DNA of 64,000 nt, from assembly GCF_023500045.1 (NCBI RefSeq), contig NZ_JAMCOF010000003.1, positions 62,001 to 126,000 of the forward strand, given 5' to 3'. This document shows, in pieces, positions 25,898 to 34,108 of the stretch; the first letter of the stretch is position 1, and every line of letters begins with the position of its first letter. Position numbers and translations under genes: made by a program. This DNA is from Bartonella bilalgolemi (GTDB taxonomy: Bacteria > Pseudomonadota > Alphaproteobacteria > Rhizobiales > Rhizobiaceae). Below the pieces are notes generated by a model that saw only the letters and a program-made list of their open reading frames with translations, made no database searches and had not been told where the DNA came from.

Positions 25898-27772
25898 GTG
25901 TTTAAAAGAAAGATACAGAAACAGGAAGCTTCAAAATATGCGTCTGATTATGCTATACCTCAAAGTCTAATAAAAAAGCGTCGTGAAACAATTAATTTAG
26001 TGATTAGTGCGTGTATAATTGAAGGATATACTCTTAATTCTAAAACTTTAGATATTTTAGAGAAATATGCGAATGGAGATTATTCACTAAAGCAGTTTAA
26101 TACTCATATGGATCGTTCTGTGGAAAAAGTAAAGGTGGTGCGAAAGAAATATTCAAACCATGATGTTTATACTTCTAATGGAGTGCCGATAAATAAATAT
26201 GGAATAACAGATACAGTTGCTTTTCGTGAAAGAAGTGCACATGATATAGCGAAAGCAATTATTAATCTCTCTTGTGAAGAGGCACCAAAACAATTTGATT
26301 CCTCTTATCTAAAATGTCTTCATAAGCGCTTATGTGGGAATATATTTGAGTGGGCTGGGTGGATTCGCAACGAGATTCCATTTAATGAGAGTGTAATAAA
26401 CGACGAGCTGGTACTAATGGGAGAATCGAGATCTGTAAACAGTAATGAAATTCAAGAAAGTTTAAAAAAAATTGACAAAATTCTTTCTGAGAAGAATAAT
26501 CTGAGAGAGTTACCATGCGAAGAATTTTTTCATAATGCAGCAAGAATCTTTTCTTTGCTTAATGATATATGTCCTTTTATCGGTGGGAATGAATGTACGA
26601 AACTGGTGTTTTTTGATGAGCTTGCTAAAGCTGCTAATTATAAACTTGACTTTTCAGTTATAACAAAAGAACGCATGGAATTTGTCAGCAATGCTGCAAA
26701 AACTTTAGAAGGTGACATAGGTGATCTAGCTCCTATGGAACATTTGTTTGAAGATGTTTCTGATCCAAACAAAGTGTGTATGCTGAAAGAGTTTATCAGA
26801 AATAATAAGTGTAAAGATATTGAAAATCAGATTATTGTAGCTCCTCGTAAAGATATAGTTTATAGTGGTATCTATAGAGGCCATAGTCCAAATTCCATTC
26901 TAGTTGAAACGGGAGATGTGTGTGTCGTATGCCACAAAGATTATTTAATGCCAGAAGAATTAAAAACATTAAAATTAGGTGATAAAATATCTTTTAAAGC
27001 TGTAATACCTAAGGCTCTTGAAGACTTGTTCATTCCAGAAGGAATATTAGTCTCTTTGACGAAAAAAGAACTTATTAAAAGAGTTAAAAAAGATTTTTCT
27101 GTTCAAAGAAGCTACGAAAATGTTAAGTATTATTCAAAACTTGTTTATAATAATTCGGAAATCTTGAAAGAAAAGATGGAATTGATTGATGAATTTGCAT
27201 GTTTTGATAAGCAGCTTGCGAAGCAGCTTGCGAAGCAGCTTGCGAAGCAAATTACGGAAGCTCCTCAATCTATTTTTATGCTTGCAGGTGTTGAGATATT
27301 TGGTATGAGCAATTTCAGGCGCAAAAAAGCTGAAGAATCTTGTGGTAAACTTAGTTATGCAATTAAGCAATATACAGATAATGTAATATACACTAGAGAT
27401 GCAATCTTACAACAACACGAAGCACAAAATAGTATTAAAAGGAAAGCGGTAACAATGCCCAGTAAGGAAATGCAAGATGTTTTAAATTTGCCAGAAAATA
27501 TGCGGCGAAAAATATTTGACAATTCTTGTTCATTACAGCAGGAGATTTGTAGTTTTGTAAGTAAAGTCATGAGCCGTCTTTCATTTAACGAGTATCAAGC
27601 ACTTCATAATAATAATTATGAAAAACTCTCTCAAGATTTGGGCGTGTCAGTGAATAAAGCAGAGAAAATTACAAACATTTTTAAAGCGAGTGAGAAAATG
27701 TATATGGAAATTAGAGGTTTCAGAATTAATCACTCAGAAAGTATGGCTATAGCTAGCTCAGTTAAATTGTAA
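25898..27772 (+). CDS. Bep-like type IV secretion effector: antitoxin-like region, degenerate Fic domain, OB fold, BID domain
   Basis: This 624-residue protein follows the layout of Bartonella effector proteins (Beps), moved into host cells by the VirB/D4 system. Residues 26-70 (KKRRETINLVISACIIEG and on) resemble VbhA-type Fic antitoxins. Residues 98-290 are the Fic domain: INKYGI, SAHDIAKAIINL, IFEWAGWIR, ITKERM and APMEHLFED. The catalytic motif, canonically HPFxxGNGR, reads CPFIGGNEC at 225-233, losing the catalytic His and final Arg, so AMPylation is unlikely. Residues 310-395 are OB-like, and 400-600 a BID domain, the secretion signal, containing three KQLA repeats. The start is GTG with AAGGAG upstream. 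The Bep family call is strong by my memory of BepA; the specific member is unknown. Confidence 0.88.
   Translation: MFKRKIQKQEASKYASDYAIPQSLIKKRRETINLVISACIIEGYTLNSKTLDILEKYANGDYSLKQFNTHMDRSVEKVKVVRKKYSNHDVYTSNGVPINKYGITDTVAFRERSAHDIAKAIINLSCEEAPKQFDSSYLKCLHKRLCGNIFEWAGWIRNEIPFNESVINDELVLMGESRSVNSNEIQESLKKIDKILSEKNNLRELPCEEFFHNAARIFSLLNDICPFIGGNECTKLVFFDELAKAANYKLDFSVITKERMEFVSNAAKTLEGDIGDLAPMEHLFEDVSDPNKVCMLKEFIRNNKCKDIENQIIVAPRKDIVYSGIYRGHSPNSILVETGDVCVVCHKDYLMPEELKTLKLGDKISFKAVIPKALEDLFIPEGILVSLTKKELIKRVKKDFSVQRSYENVKYYSKLVYNNSEILKEKMELIDEFACFDKQLAKQLAKQLAKQITEAPQSIFMLAGVEIFGMSNFRRKKAEESCGKLSYAIKQYTDNVIYTRDAILQQHEAQNSIKRKAVTMPSKEMQDVLNLPENMRRKIFDNSCSLQQEICSFVSKVMSRLSFNEYQALHNNNYEKLSQDLGVSVNKAEKITNIFKASEKMYMEIRGFRINHSESMAIASSVKL
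27223..27248 (+). repeat. Short tandem repeat in the Bep BID domain
   Basis: A 12-base unit (cagcttgcgaag) occurs three times in a row within the effector gene, encoding QLAK repeats at residues 439-450. Unit-number changes would keep the frame and lengthen or shorten a helix in the BID domain by four residues, about one turn. Confidence 0.75.
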
Positions 27773-28521
27773 GTTATTGCATCTTTCTAAAAATTTTTGC
27801 TTTATTTATAAGTAAAGCGGAAGATTTTTTTGCGATTGAATGTAGTGAAAAAGTGAATGGGTAGGCTTGTATTTTATTGAATGAAATTACCAATTCTATT
27901 AGTGTTTAGCAGTTTTCATAAGTTTTGCAGACGCATATTTAAAGGATATAGTTGAGATTTTGCGAAGGTAGTTTAGTTATAGCCTATTCTGTATTAATTT
28001 ATAGTGGATTTGCTAATTTGTTGTATTTTTGTCTCATATCATTTCAAAAATCAGATTAGAGCTTTATGCAGAATTTTTTTATTCAGATCAGAATGGTGAT
28101 AATTTTCTGAGAGTGATAGAAAATATCTTCTGATATAAGTCGCATATTGATTTATTCGTGTTGGATGGATTATTACTAATCGTACTAGTAAAAGCCTTAT
28201 TTTGAAGTTGTCTACACTAATTATGTTGTAGAAGAATTCAGAATAGCATGTTGAAATTGCTATTAAAAGTTCTCATTTCTGATTTTTATGTGCGTGGATT
28301 TTTTACTTAATAATAAAATGAATAATTAATGTTTTAAAAAAATATCAAATGTATATCGTTTAATTCTGAATAATGTTTCTTCAAAAGATGAAGCAATAGC
28401 TATTAAAGGTCTGTATACTTTACACTTTTTATAAATTTTGATGGGTTCTGGTTGAAATGTAATTTTGCAGAACTATTTACTCCCATTAGTTTGTCCAAGA
28501 CGGAATAATAAGGATGTAGTT
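27773..28521. other. Intergenic region between Bep gene and first autotransporter
   Basis: About 750 bases with no supported gene. A weak terminator-like stem (GCTTTA at 27799-27804 with TAAAGC at 27813-27818, followed by GGAAGATTTTTTT) ends the Bep transcript. The rest is AT-rich and stop-filled and must hold the promoter of the autotransporter gene. I see no clear remnant of a second effector. Confidence 0.45.
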
Positions 28522-30906
28522 ATGCAATATAAGTGGAAGTTAGGTTATTGGATACTTATGATCAGTAGCTCTTTTGTGGGAGTTGCGAATGCAGATAAGA
28601 ATGAAATGCAGAGATTTGATAGCAGTTATAGTGGTAATGTTGTTTATGATCAGGATGAGAAAGAAAAAAATACTGAGATTGTTAGAAAAGATGAAGTTGC
28701 TGTTATTCAAGATGGAGCAGTTTTAAAAAATTTTCTAATAGATAATGATATTAAAATCTATGTTGGAAATGATGGTAAGCAAGATAATCCAGGTCAGTCT
28801 ATCGATAACATAGTTAGAAATTCTGGAAGGCTTTATATTTATGCAGGTGGTTTGAGTAAAGGTACTAAAATTGAAAATGGCGGTGTTGAAAATATTATGG
28901 CTTTCAACGGTAAACAAGGTTTTTCAAGGAATGCTATTATTTATAAAGGTGGACAACAACAGGTTAAGGATGGAGGAAAAGCAGAGGAAACGAAAATTTA
29001 TGGTGGTAAACAGTTTATTTACGGGGAAGGTAATGTTGGAGGCCAAATAACAAAAAGTTCTGCTAATGGTACTATCATTTATGGTCAAGGTGATATACTA
29101 GGAGAACAGAATGTATATGAAGGCGGTGTGGTATGGAATGCGAAAGTGATGGAAGGGGGAATACAAAATCTTTATGCAAGGGATAACGGAGAGGGAGGTA
29201 CTGCAGTAAATACTGAAATTTTTAGGGATGGCATACAGCGCGTTTTCGCAGAAGGTGTAGCCATCACCGTTGCTTTACATGATAATGCTGTCCAAGAGAT
29301 ATATAAGGGTGGTTATGTATACGATCTAACTATTAATGATCATGCGAGTTCATGGGCATATGCTGGTGCAATGTTAGAAGGAAATACAACAATTAATGAT
29401 TCTGGAAAGTTTTTGCTTTATGCTGGTGATGAAAAAGATCAATCTACAGTAGAAAACTTTATTTTAAATGGAAAAGATACAGAATTATTTGTTATTAGTG
29501 CACGTGATGAAGACAGCGCTTTGATTAAGAAATTAAGTGGTAAGGGAACTGTTAGTTTTATCCTTGATCAGGCTCAAGCACGTTATTCTCGTCTTCATAT
29601 TGAGAACCTTTCTGGTGAATTAGGAAGTTTACATTTTAGATTTAATACCAGTATTGCAGAGGATCGTGGTGATTACCTTTTGATTGATAAGGGTGATGGT
29701 AATCACATGATAAGCGTTGTTGATTCAGGTGCTGAAATTACCACTCCTCTTTCACAACAACGTGATTTGGTTACCGATAAAAGTGCAGGAGCTCATTTTA
29801 CTCTAGCAGATTTTTCTGGAGCAAAAATTAATGCTGTTGATGGTGGCACTTATATGTATAGTTTGAAACAAAGAGAAGATGGTTCTGAAAAGATTTGGTA
29901 TTTAGCAGCAGATCATTTTGATAAGCCGAATCCTCCAGTTCCAGACCCAGATCCAAATCCAGATAAAGAGCCAAAACCAACACCAACTCCATCTACAACA
30001 CCATCGACAGATGCAGTTTTGTCTTTGGCGGTAGCTCCTGAACTTGTTTTTAATAATGAGTTGCAAAGTTTGCGTTTTGGAAGAGGTCTTTTAGGAAAGA
30101 ACAAGAAGAATACAGCTTTCTGGACATATGGGATCAAGGGTCGAGATCGTTTAGCTACAGATCATACGCATTTTAGACTTGGTCAGACTGGTGTAATATT
30201 AGGTGTTGATTGGTTGAAAGAACTAATGAATGGGGATTTTTATATTGGTGGTTTTGGAAGTTATGATCAAGCGCGTATTACCCATGCACGAGGTGGTATC
30301 AGTAGTATGGATGCTTACAGTGTTGGAGCTTACGCGACTTATTTTGATAATCAAGGATGGTATTTAGATAGCGTTTTGAAATATAATTATTATATCAATA
30401 ATTTAAAGACTATTTCAACGAATGGTTTGGGTGTTCAAGGTGATTATAATCAATGGGCTATAGGTACCTCATTTGAGGCAGGTTATCATTTTGATGTAGC
30501 GCCAGATACCTGGATACAGCCTTATACTCAATTCACAGGAATACGTGTTTCAGGTCAGGAAGTAAAACTTTCTAATCAGATGACCGGTGATGTGGATAGC
30601 TCTATTTCGTTACGCAGTGAAGTTGGATTATCTGTAGGTCATAAGTTTAATTTAAATAGTGATACTCACTTAATGACTTATATAACAGCAGCTTGGTTGC
30701 GTGAACATATAGATAGCAATCATACGATAATTAATAAGCAACATAAGTTTACCACTGATTTGTCTAGGGATACAGGTAAATTAGGAGTTGGTTTGAATAG
30801 CTTTGTTGGTGAAAACTTATCGCTTTACGCTGAAACTCATTATCTTAAAGGACAGAAGGTAGAACAGTCCCTTCAAGGTGTTGTAGGATTACGCTATAGT
30901 TTCTAA
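28522..30906 (+). CDS. AIDA-type autotransporter 1
   Basis: This is a 794-residue type Va autotransporter. The signal peptide (MQYKWKLGYWILMISSSF, ending VANA) is followed by a passenger of AIDA-like repeats built on GG-centred turns (KGGQQQVKDGGKAEETKIYG). A proline/aspartate linker (PNPPVPDPDPNPDKEP) follows at about 460-490. The C-terminal autotransporter barrel (about 520-794) ends in the outer-membrane sorting residues GLRYSF. Such proteins act as surface adhesins or host-interaction factors. I start it at 28522, where AAGGA and the signal peptide coincide; an upstream in-frame start adds 19 atypical residues. Residues 194-794 match autotransporter 3 exactly. Confidence 0.9.
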   Translation: MQYKWKLGYWILMISSSFVGVANADKNEMQRFDSSYSGNVVYDQDEKEKNTEIVRKDEVAVIQDGAVLKNFLIDNDIKIYVGNDGKQDNPGQSIDNIVRNSGRLYIYAGGLSKGTKIENGGVENIMAFNGKQGFSRNAIIYKGGQQQVKDGGKAEETKIYGGKQFIYGEGNVGGQITKSSANGTIIYGQGDILGEQNVYEGGVVWNAKVMEGGIQNLYARDNGEGGTAVNTEIFRDGIQRVFAEGVAITVALHDNAVQEIYKGGYVYDLTINDHASSWAYAGAMLEGNTTINDSGKFLLYAGDEKDQSTVENFILNGKDTELFVISARDEDSALIKKLSGKGTVSFILDQAQARYSRLHIENLSGELGSLHFRFNTSIAEDRGDYLLIDKGDGNHMISVVDSGAEITTPLSQQRDLVTDKSAGAHFTLADFSGAKINAVDGGTYMYSLKQREDGSEKIWYLAADHFDKPNPPVPDPDPNPDKEPKPTPTPSTTPSTDAVLSLAVAPELVFNNELQSLRFGRGLLGKNKKNTAFWTYGIKGRDRLATDHTHFRLGQTGVILGVDWLKELMNGDFYIGGFGSYDQARITHARGGISSMDAYSVGAYATYFDNQGWYLDSVLKYNYYINNLKTISTNGLGVQGDYNQWAIGTSFEAGYHFDVAPDTWIQPYTQFTGIRVSGQEVKLSNQMTGDVDSSISLRSEVGLSVGHKFNLNSDTHLMTYITAAWLREHIDSNHTIINKQHKFTTDLSRDTGKLGVGLNSFVGENLSLYAETHYLKGQKVEQSLQGVVGLRYSF

Positions 30907-30929
30907 AATCTAGCTGTGTTTTGTTTTCT
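29101..30929 (+). repeat. 1,829-bp direct repeat, copy 1
   Basis: This block spans codon 194 to 23 bases beyond the stop codon of autotransporter 1 and matches 34271-36099 (offset 5,170). The encoded 601 residues are identical, and the nucleotide stretches I compared by eye had no difference, including silent sites and the 3' flank. Divergence starts abruptly at both edges. Confidence 0.9.
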
Positions 30930-30979
30930 GATCATTTTGTAATTATATTTTATAAGCCAGATATTAATGATCAGAAAAC
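30923..30979. terminator. Inverted repeat after autotransporter 1
   Basis: Arms 30923-30936 and 30966-30979 are exact reverse complements (14 bp) around a 29-base loop. It lies 17 bases past the stop codon and may be a terminator, although no strong U-tract follows (TCTTTGTG). The right edge of the 1.8-kb repeat (30929) falls inside its left arm. Confidence 0.5.
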
Positions 30980-31279
30980 TCTTTGTGAGAGAATATAAAT
31001 ATTGGATGTTTTTGCAATTTAATATACAATACCAATCTTTTATTAATTAAATTCATTTTGATTATTTGTATCACACATAGTGTGCATATATTTTTCTCTT
31101 TAATTTTTCAGTAGTTCCGATAATCTAATATAATTTTGTCATTATATCTCTTTGTTAGATATTATTATATTGTAATGTAAAACACATTATGATATATATA
31201 AAACACATTATGATATATAAAACGAGCTATTTGATAGTCAGGGGGTATTAATCTAGCTTTTGATGATGGAGTGTAGATC
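30930..31279. other. Upstream region of autotransporter 2 with a 21-bp tandem repeat
   Basis: No gene is present. A 21-base unit (TAAAACACATTATGATATATA) occurs twice in direct tandem at 31178-31198 and 31199-31219, about 60 bases before the GTG start. This is near two helical turns of DNA, so it could be a regulator site or a spacing element in the promoter. GGAG lies 9 bases before the start codon. Confidence 0.6.
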
Positions 31280-34018
31280 GTGCAATATTATAAATTAAGT
31301 TTTTCAGTATTAATGGTCAGTACTTTTTTCATACAAAGTGTGAATGCGCGGGAACAAATGCAGGAGATGTCTGATGAATCTTTGGATTTAAGTGAAACAA
31401 TAAGAGATTTCTCCTCTATGTTTATCAATGGAAAGGTATTGAAAAACTCTTCGAGTGTTACTCAAGGTATCAGTATGCATACTAAAATTGAAGAGGGTGG
31501 TCTTGAGATGGTTGACAATAATGGAGCTTCAATGAGTGCCATTGTTTCTAAAGGGGGGAAACAGGTGATTACGCGTGCAGCTACTGCAATATCAACTCGA
31601 GTTGATGGTGGTTCGCAGTTTGTTTTTGAAGAAACCCCTAGAAATCTTGGTACAGAATCTAAGCGAAGTAGTGCTTATGATGCTATAATTGTTGGTACAA
31701 ATGGAAATAGTGGGCAACAAAATGTGTATGATGGTGGGGAAGCGTGGAATACAAAAGTCATGGAAGGGGGAATACAATATCTTTATAAAGGAAAAACAGC
31801 AAAAGGTGGTTTTGCATCAAATACTGAAGTTTCTTCGAATGGTAAACAGCTTGTTTTAGCAGGGGGTGAAGCTTCAGGAGTTACTTTGAAGGATAAAGCT
31901 CTTCAAGTAGTGTATCCTGATGGGACAGTAAAAAATTTAACAATTCAAGATCAAGCGCAGTCATGGGTGCATGTTGGTGCAAATTTAACGGGGGCCATAA
32001 GGGTCAATGGTCAAGGGCATCTTCATTTTTATGCTGGTGATAATATAAGTTATATTACAAAAGAGGATATTATTCTCGAAGGGCGAAGTACTGAAAAATT
32101 ATTTTCTGTCGGTGCACGGAATGGCAACCGTAATTCTGATATTGAGATTGAGGATTTAGGTGGTAATGGTGGAACAATAGGTTTTTCTTCTGTTGAATAT
32201 GATAAACGTCATTCTAAACTTTATATTAAAAAGCTTTCAGGAAATTTAAATTTCAATTTTAATATTAGTGATGTAGGGGAGGGAAGCGATTATATATTCA
32301 TTAAAAATGGCTCAGGTAAGCATACAATAAGTGTTGCCGATTCTGGTCGTGAAATTGCAACTTTTTTTTCGCAAAGTCATGGTCGTATTGCTGAGATCAA
32401 TTTAGTTACTGATACAAGTGAAAATGGAGAAGCGAGTTTCACTTTGGTAAATAGTGCAGGTGAGTCAATTAGCGCTATCGATGGCGGAGCTTATATGTAC
32501 ACTTTACAACAGAGAAACAAAAGTGGAAATTGGAAGGTTTGGTCTTTGTCTGCAGATACCGGTCAATCTCGTTATATAAGTCCCCCTCCTAAACGGTTAA
32601 TTCAAAAACCAGTTCTAAATTTTCCATCTACTTCTAATGGTAAATCGGATAAAAGTAAACTAAAAAATAACAAAAATTCTCGTCAACATTCAGAGACTCG
32701 GTCTCGCCCTCCCCGGCATGTGAGACAGTCTGAGCAGAGTTCTCTAGCACTTAGTTCGGGAGAGGCACAGACTTCTTTATATAAGGAGTATCAAAATGAT
32801 GAGGCAAAAAGTCGAAAACGTATCTTACAGTCTCATGATAGTGGTGATGGGGGGACGTATAGTTATCCGGTGTTGAGTGGTTCTCCAATCTTAGATTCAA
32901 AGAAATTGAAAATTCCTGATATTGAAGTGATTCCATATGAATTGGGACAACAGATTGATGTTAATGAAGAGATTCCAGCTTACTCAAGTCGTTTGTATCT
33001 AAAAGAAGATACTAGTTTAGAAGATCAAGAAAGTTCCCCACAATTAATGAATCAAGATGATGAGGAACAGTTTCCAATATTAGACTCGATATCTACTGCT
33101 CTATCTACTACTCCATCGACAGATGCGTTGCTATCCTTGTCGGTAGCTCCTGAGCTTATTTTTAAAAATGAGTTGCAAAGTTTGCGTGCTGGAAGAGGTT
33201 TTTTAGGAAGAAATAAAAAGAGTGCTTCTTTATGGACATATGGGATTAAGAGTAAAGAAAATCTTTCTACAGATCATACAAATTTTAAGTTGGATCAAAC
33301 TGGTATAATTTTAGGAATTGATGGGTTAAACGATTTAATGAACGGGCAACTTTATATTGGTGGTTTTGGAAGTTATGACCAATCAGATATTGCTCATGCA
33401 CGAGGTGGTATTAGTCGTATAAATACTTATGGCGTTGGGGCTTATGCAGCTTATTTTAGTGATCGCGGTTGGTATTTAGATAGCATTTTGAAATATAACT
33501 ATTATCAGAATAATTTGAAGGCTATTTCGACGAATGGTTTAAATATCAAAGGAGATTATAATCAGAAGGCGATAGGTACTTCATTTGAAGTAGGGCGCCA
33601 TGTTAAGTTAGCACAAGATACTTGGGTTCAACCTTATGCTCAATTAATTTGGTTAAAAGTTGAGGGTAAAGAAGTAAAGCTTTCCAATGAAATGATAGGT
33701 AATATTAGTCCATATACTTCGTTGCGTAGCGAAATTGGGATATCTATAGGGCATGAATTGAATTTAGGTACTCCTGGTCAGATGATGACTTATCTAACAA
33801 CAGCTTGGTTGCATGAATATATAGATAACAATCATACAATAATTAATAAGCGGCATAAATTTAATACTGATTTATCTGGTAATGCTGGTAAATTTGGTGT
33901 TGGTTTGAATAGTTTTGTTAGTGAGAATTTGAATTTTTATGTTGAAGCTCATTATCTCAGAGGGAAGAAGACAAAGCAATCACTTCAGGGTGTTTTAGGA
34001 TTGCGTTATAGTTTTTAA
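31280..34018 (+). CDS. AIDA-type autotransporter 2
   Basis: This 912-residue autotransporter has its own signal peptide (QYYKLSFSVLMVSTFF, ending SVNA) and an AIDA-like passenger (VYDGGEAWNTKVMEGGIQ). The barrel (about 640-912) ends in GLRYSF. It is a diverged paralogue of the two flanking genes. In place of their Pro/Asp linker it carries about 180 residues of hydrophilic low-complexity sequence (about 435-620), first basic (KSDKSKLKNNKNSRQHSETR) and then acidic. It lies outside the duplicated block and would be lost if the flanking repeats recombined. The start is GTG with GGAG upstream. Confidence 0.88.
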   Translation: MQYYKLSFSVLMVSTFFIQSVNAREQMQEMSDESLDLSETIRDFSSMFINGKVLKNSSSVTQGISMHTKIEEGGLEMVDNNGASMSAIVSKGGKQVITRAATAISTRVDGGSQFVFEETPRNLGTESKRSSAYDAIIVGTNGNSGQQNVYDGGEAWNTKVMEGGIQYLYKGKTAKGGFASNTEVSSNGKQLVLAGGEASGVTLKDKALQVVYPDGTVKNLTIQDQAQSWVHVGANLTGAIRVNGQGHLHFYAGDNISYITKEDIILEGRSTEKLFSVGARNGNRNSDIEIEDLGGNGGTIGFSSVEYDKRHSKLYIKKLSGNLNFNFNISDVGEGSDYIFIKNGSGKHTISVADSGREIATFFSQSHGRIAEINLVTDTSENGEASFTLVNSAGESISAIDGGAYMYTLQQRNKSGNWKVWSLSADTGQSRYISPPPKRLIQKPVLNFPSTSNGKSDKSKLKNNKNSRQHSETRSRPPRHVRQSEQSSLALSSGEAQTSLYKEYQNDEAKSRKRILQSHDSGDGGTYSYPVLSGSPILDSKKLKIPDIEVIPYELGQQIDVNEEIPAYSSRLYLKEDTSLEDQESSPQLMNQDDEEQFPILDSISTALSTTPSTDALLSLSVAPELIFKNELQSLRAGRGFLGRNKKSASLWTYGIKSKENLSTDHTNFKLDQTGIILGIDGLNDLMNGQLYIGGFGSYDQSDIAHARGGISRINTYGVGAYAAYFSDRGWYLDSILKYNYYQNNLKAISTNGLNIKGDYNQKAIGTSFEVGRHVKLAQDTWVQPYAQLIWLKVEGKEVKLSNEMIGNISPYTSLRSEIGISIGHELNLGTPGQMMTYLTTAWLHEYIDNNHTIINKRHKFNTDLSGNAGKFGVGLNSFVSENLNFYVEAHYLRGKKTKQSLQGVLGLRYSF

Positions 34019-34025
34019 ACAAGAA

Positions 34026-34073
34026 TAGCCTCATTCTCTATTTTGAGATGTTTTCTCGTGATGATTGAGGCTA
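34026..34073 (+). terminator. Stem-loop after autotransporter 2
   Basis: TAGCCTCA (34026-34033) pairs with TGAGGCTA (34066-34073), and inner arms TCTC/GAGA extend the structure. It begins 7 bases after the stop codon of autotransporter 2. The tail ACTTAATTC is weak, so termination is plausible and unproven. Confidence 0.45.
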
Positions 34074-34108
34074 CTTAATTCATTAATTTTGATAGTAGAG
34101 TTTGAATA

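Noticed and set aside
27355..27570. Minus-strand cysteine-rich frame inside the Bep gene
   Set aside because: It is the antisense reading of the BID domain, without a ribosome binding site.
29913..30137. A 74-codon minus-strand frame inside autotransporter 1, repeated at 35083-35307
   Set aside because: It is antisense to the Pro/Asp linker; its Gly/Ser-rich product is the expected complement of that repeat, and it is present twice only because the block is duplicated.
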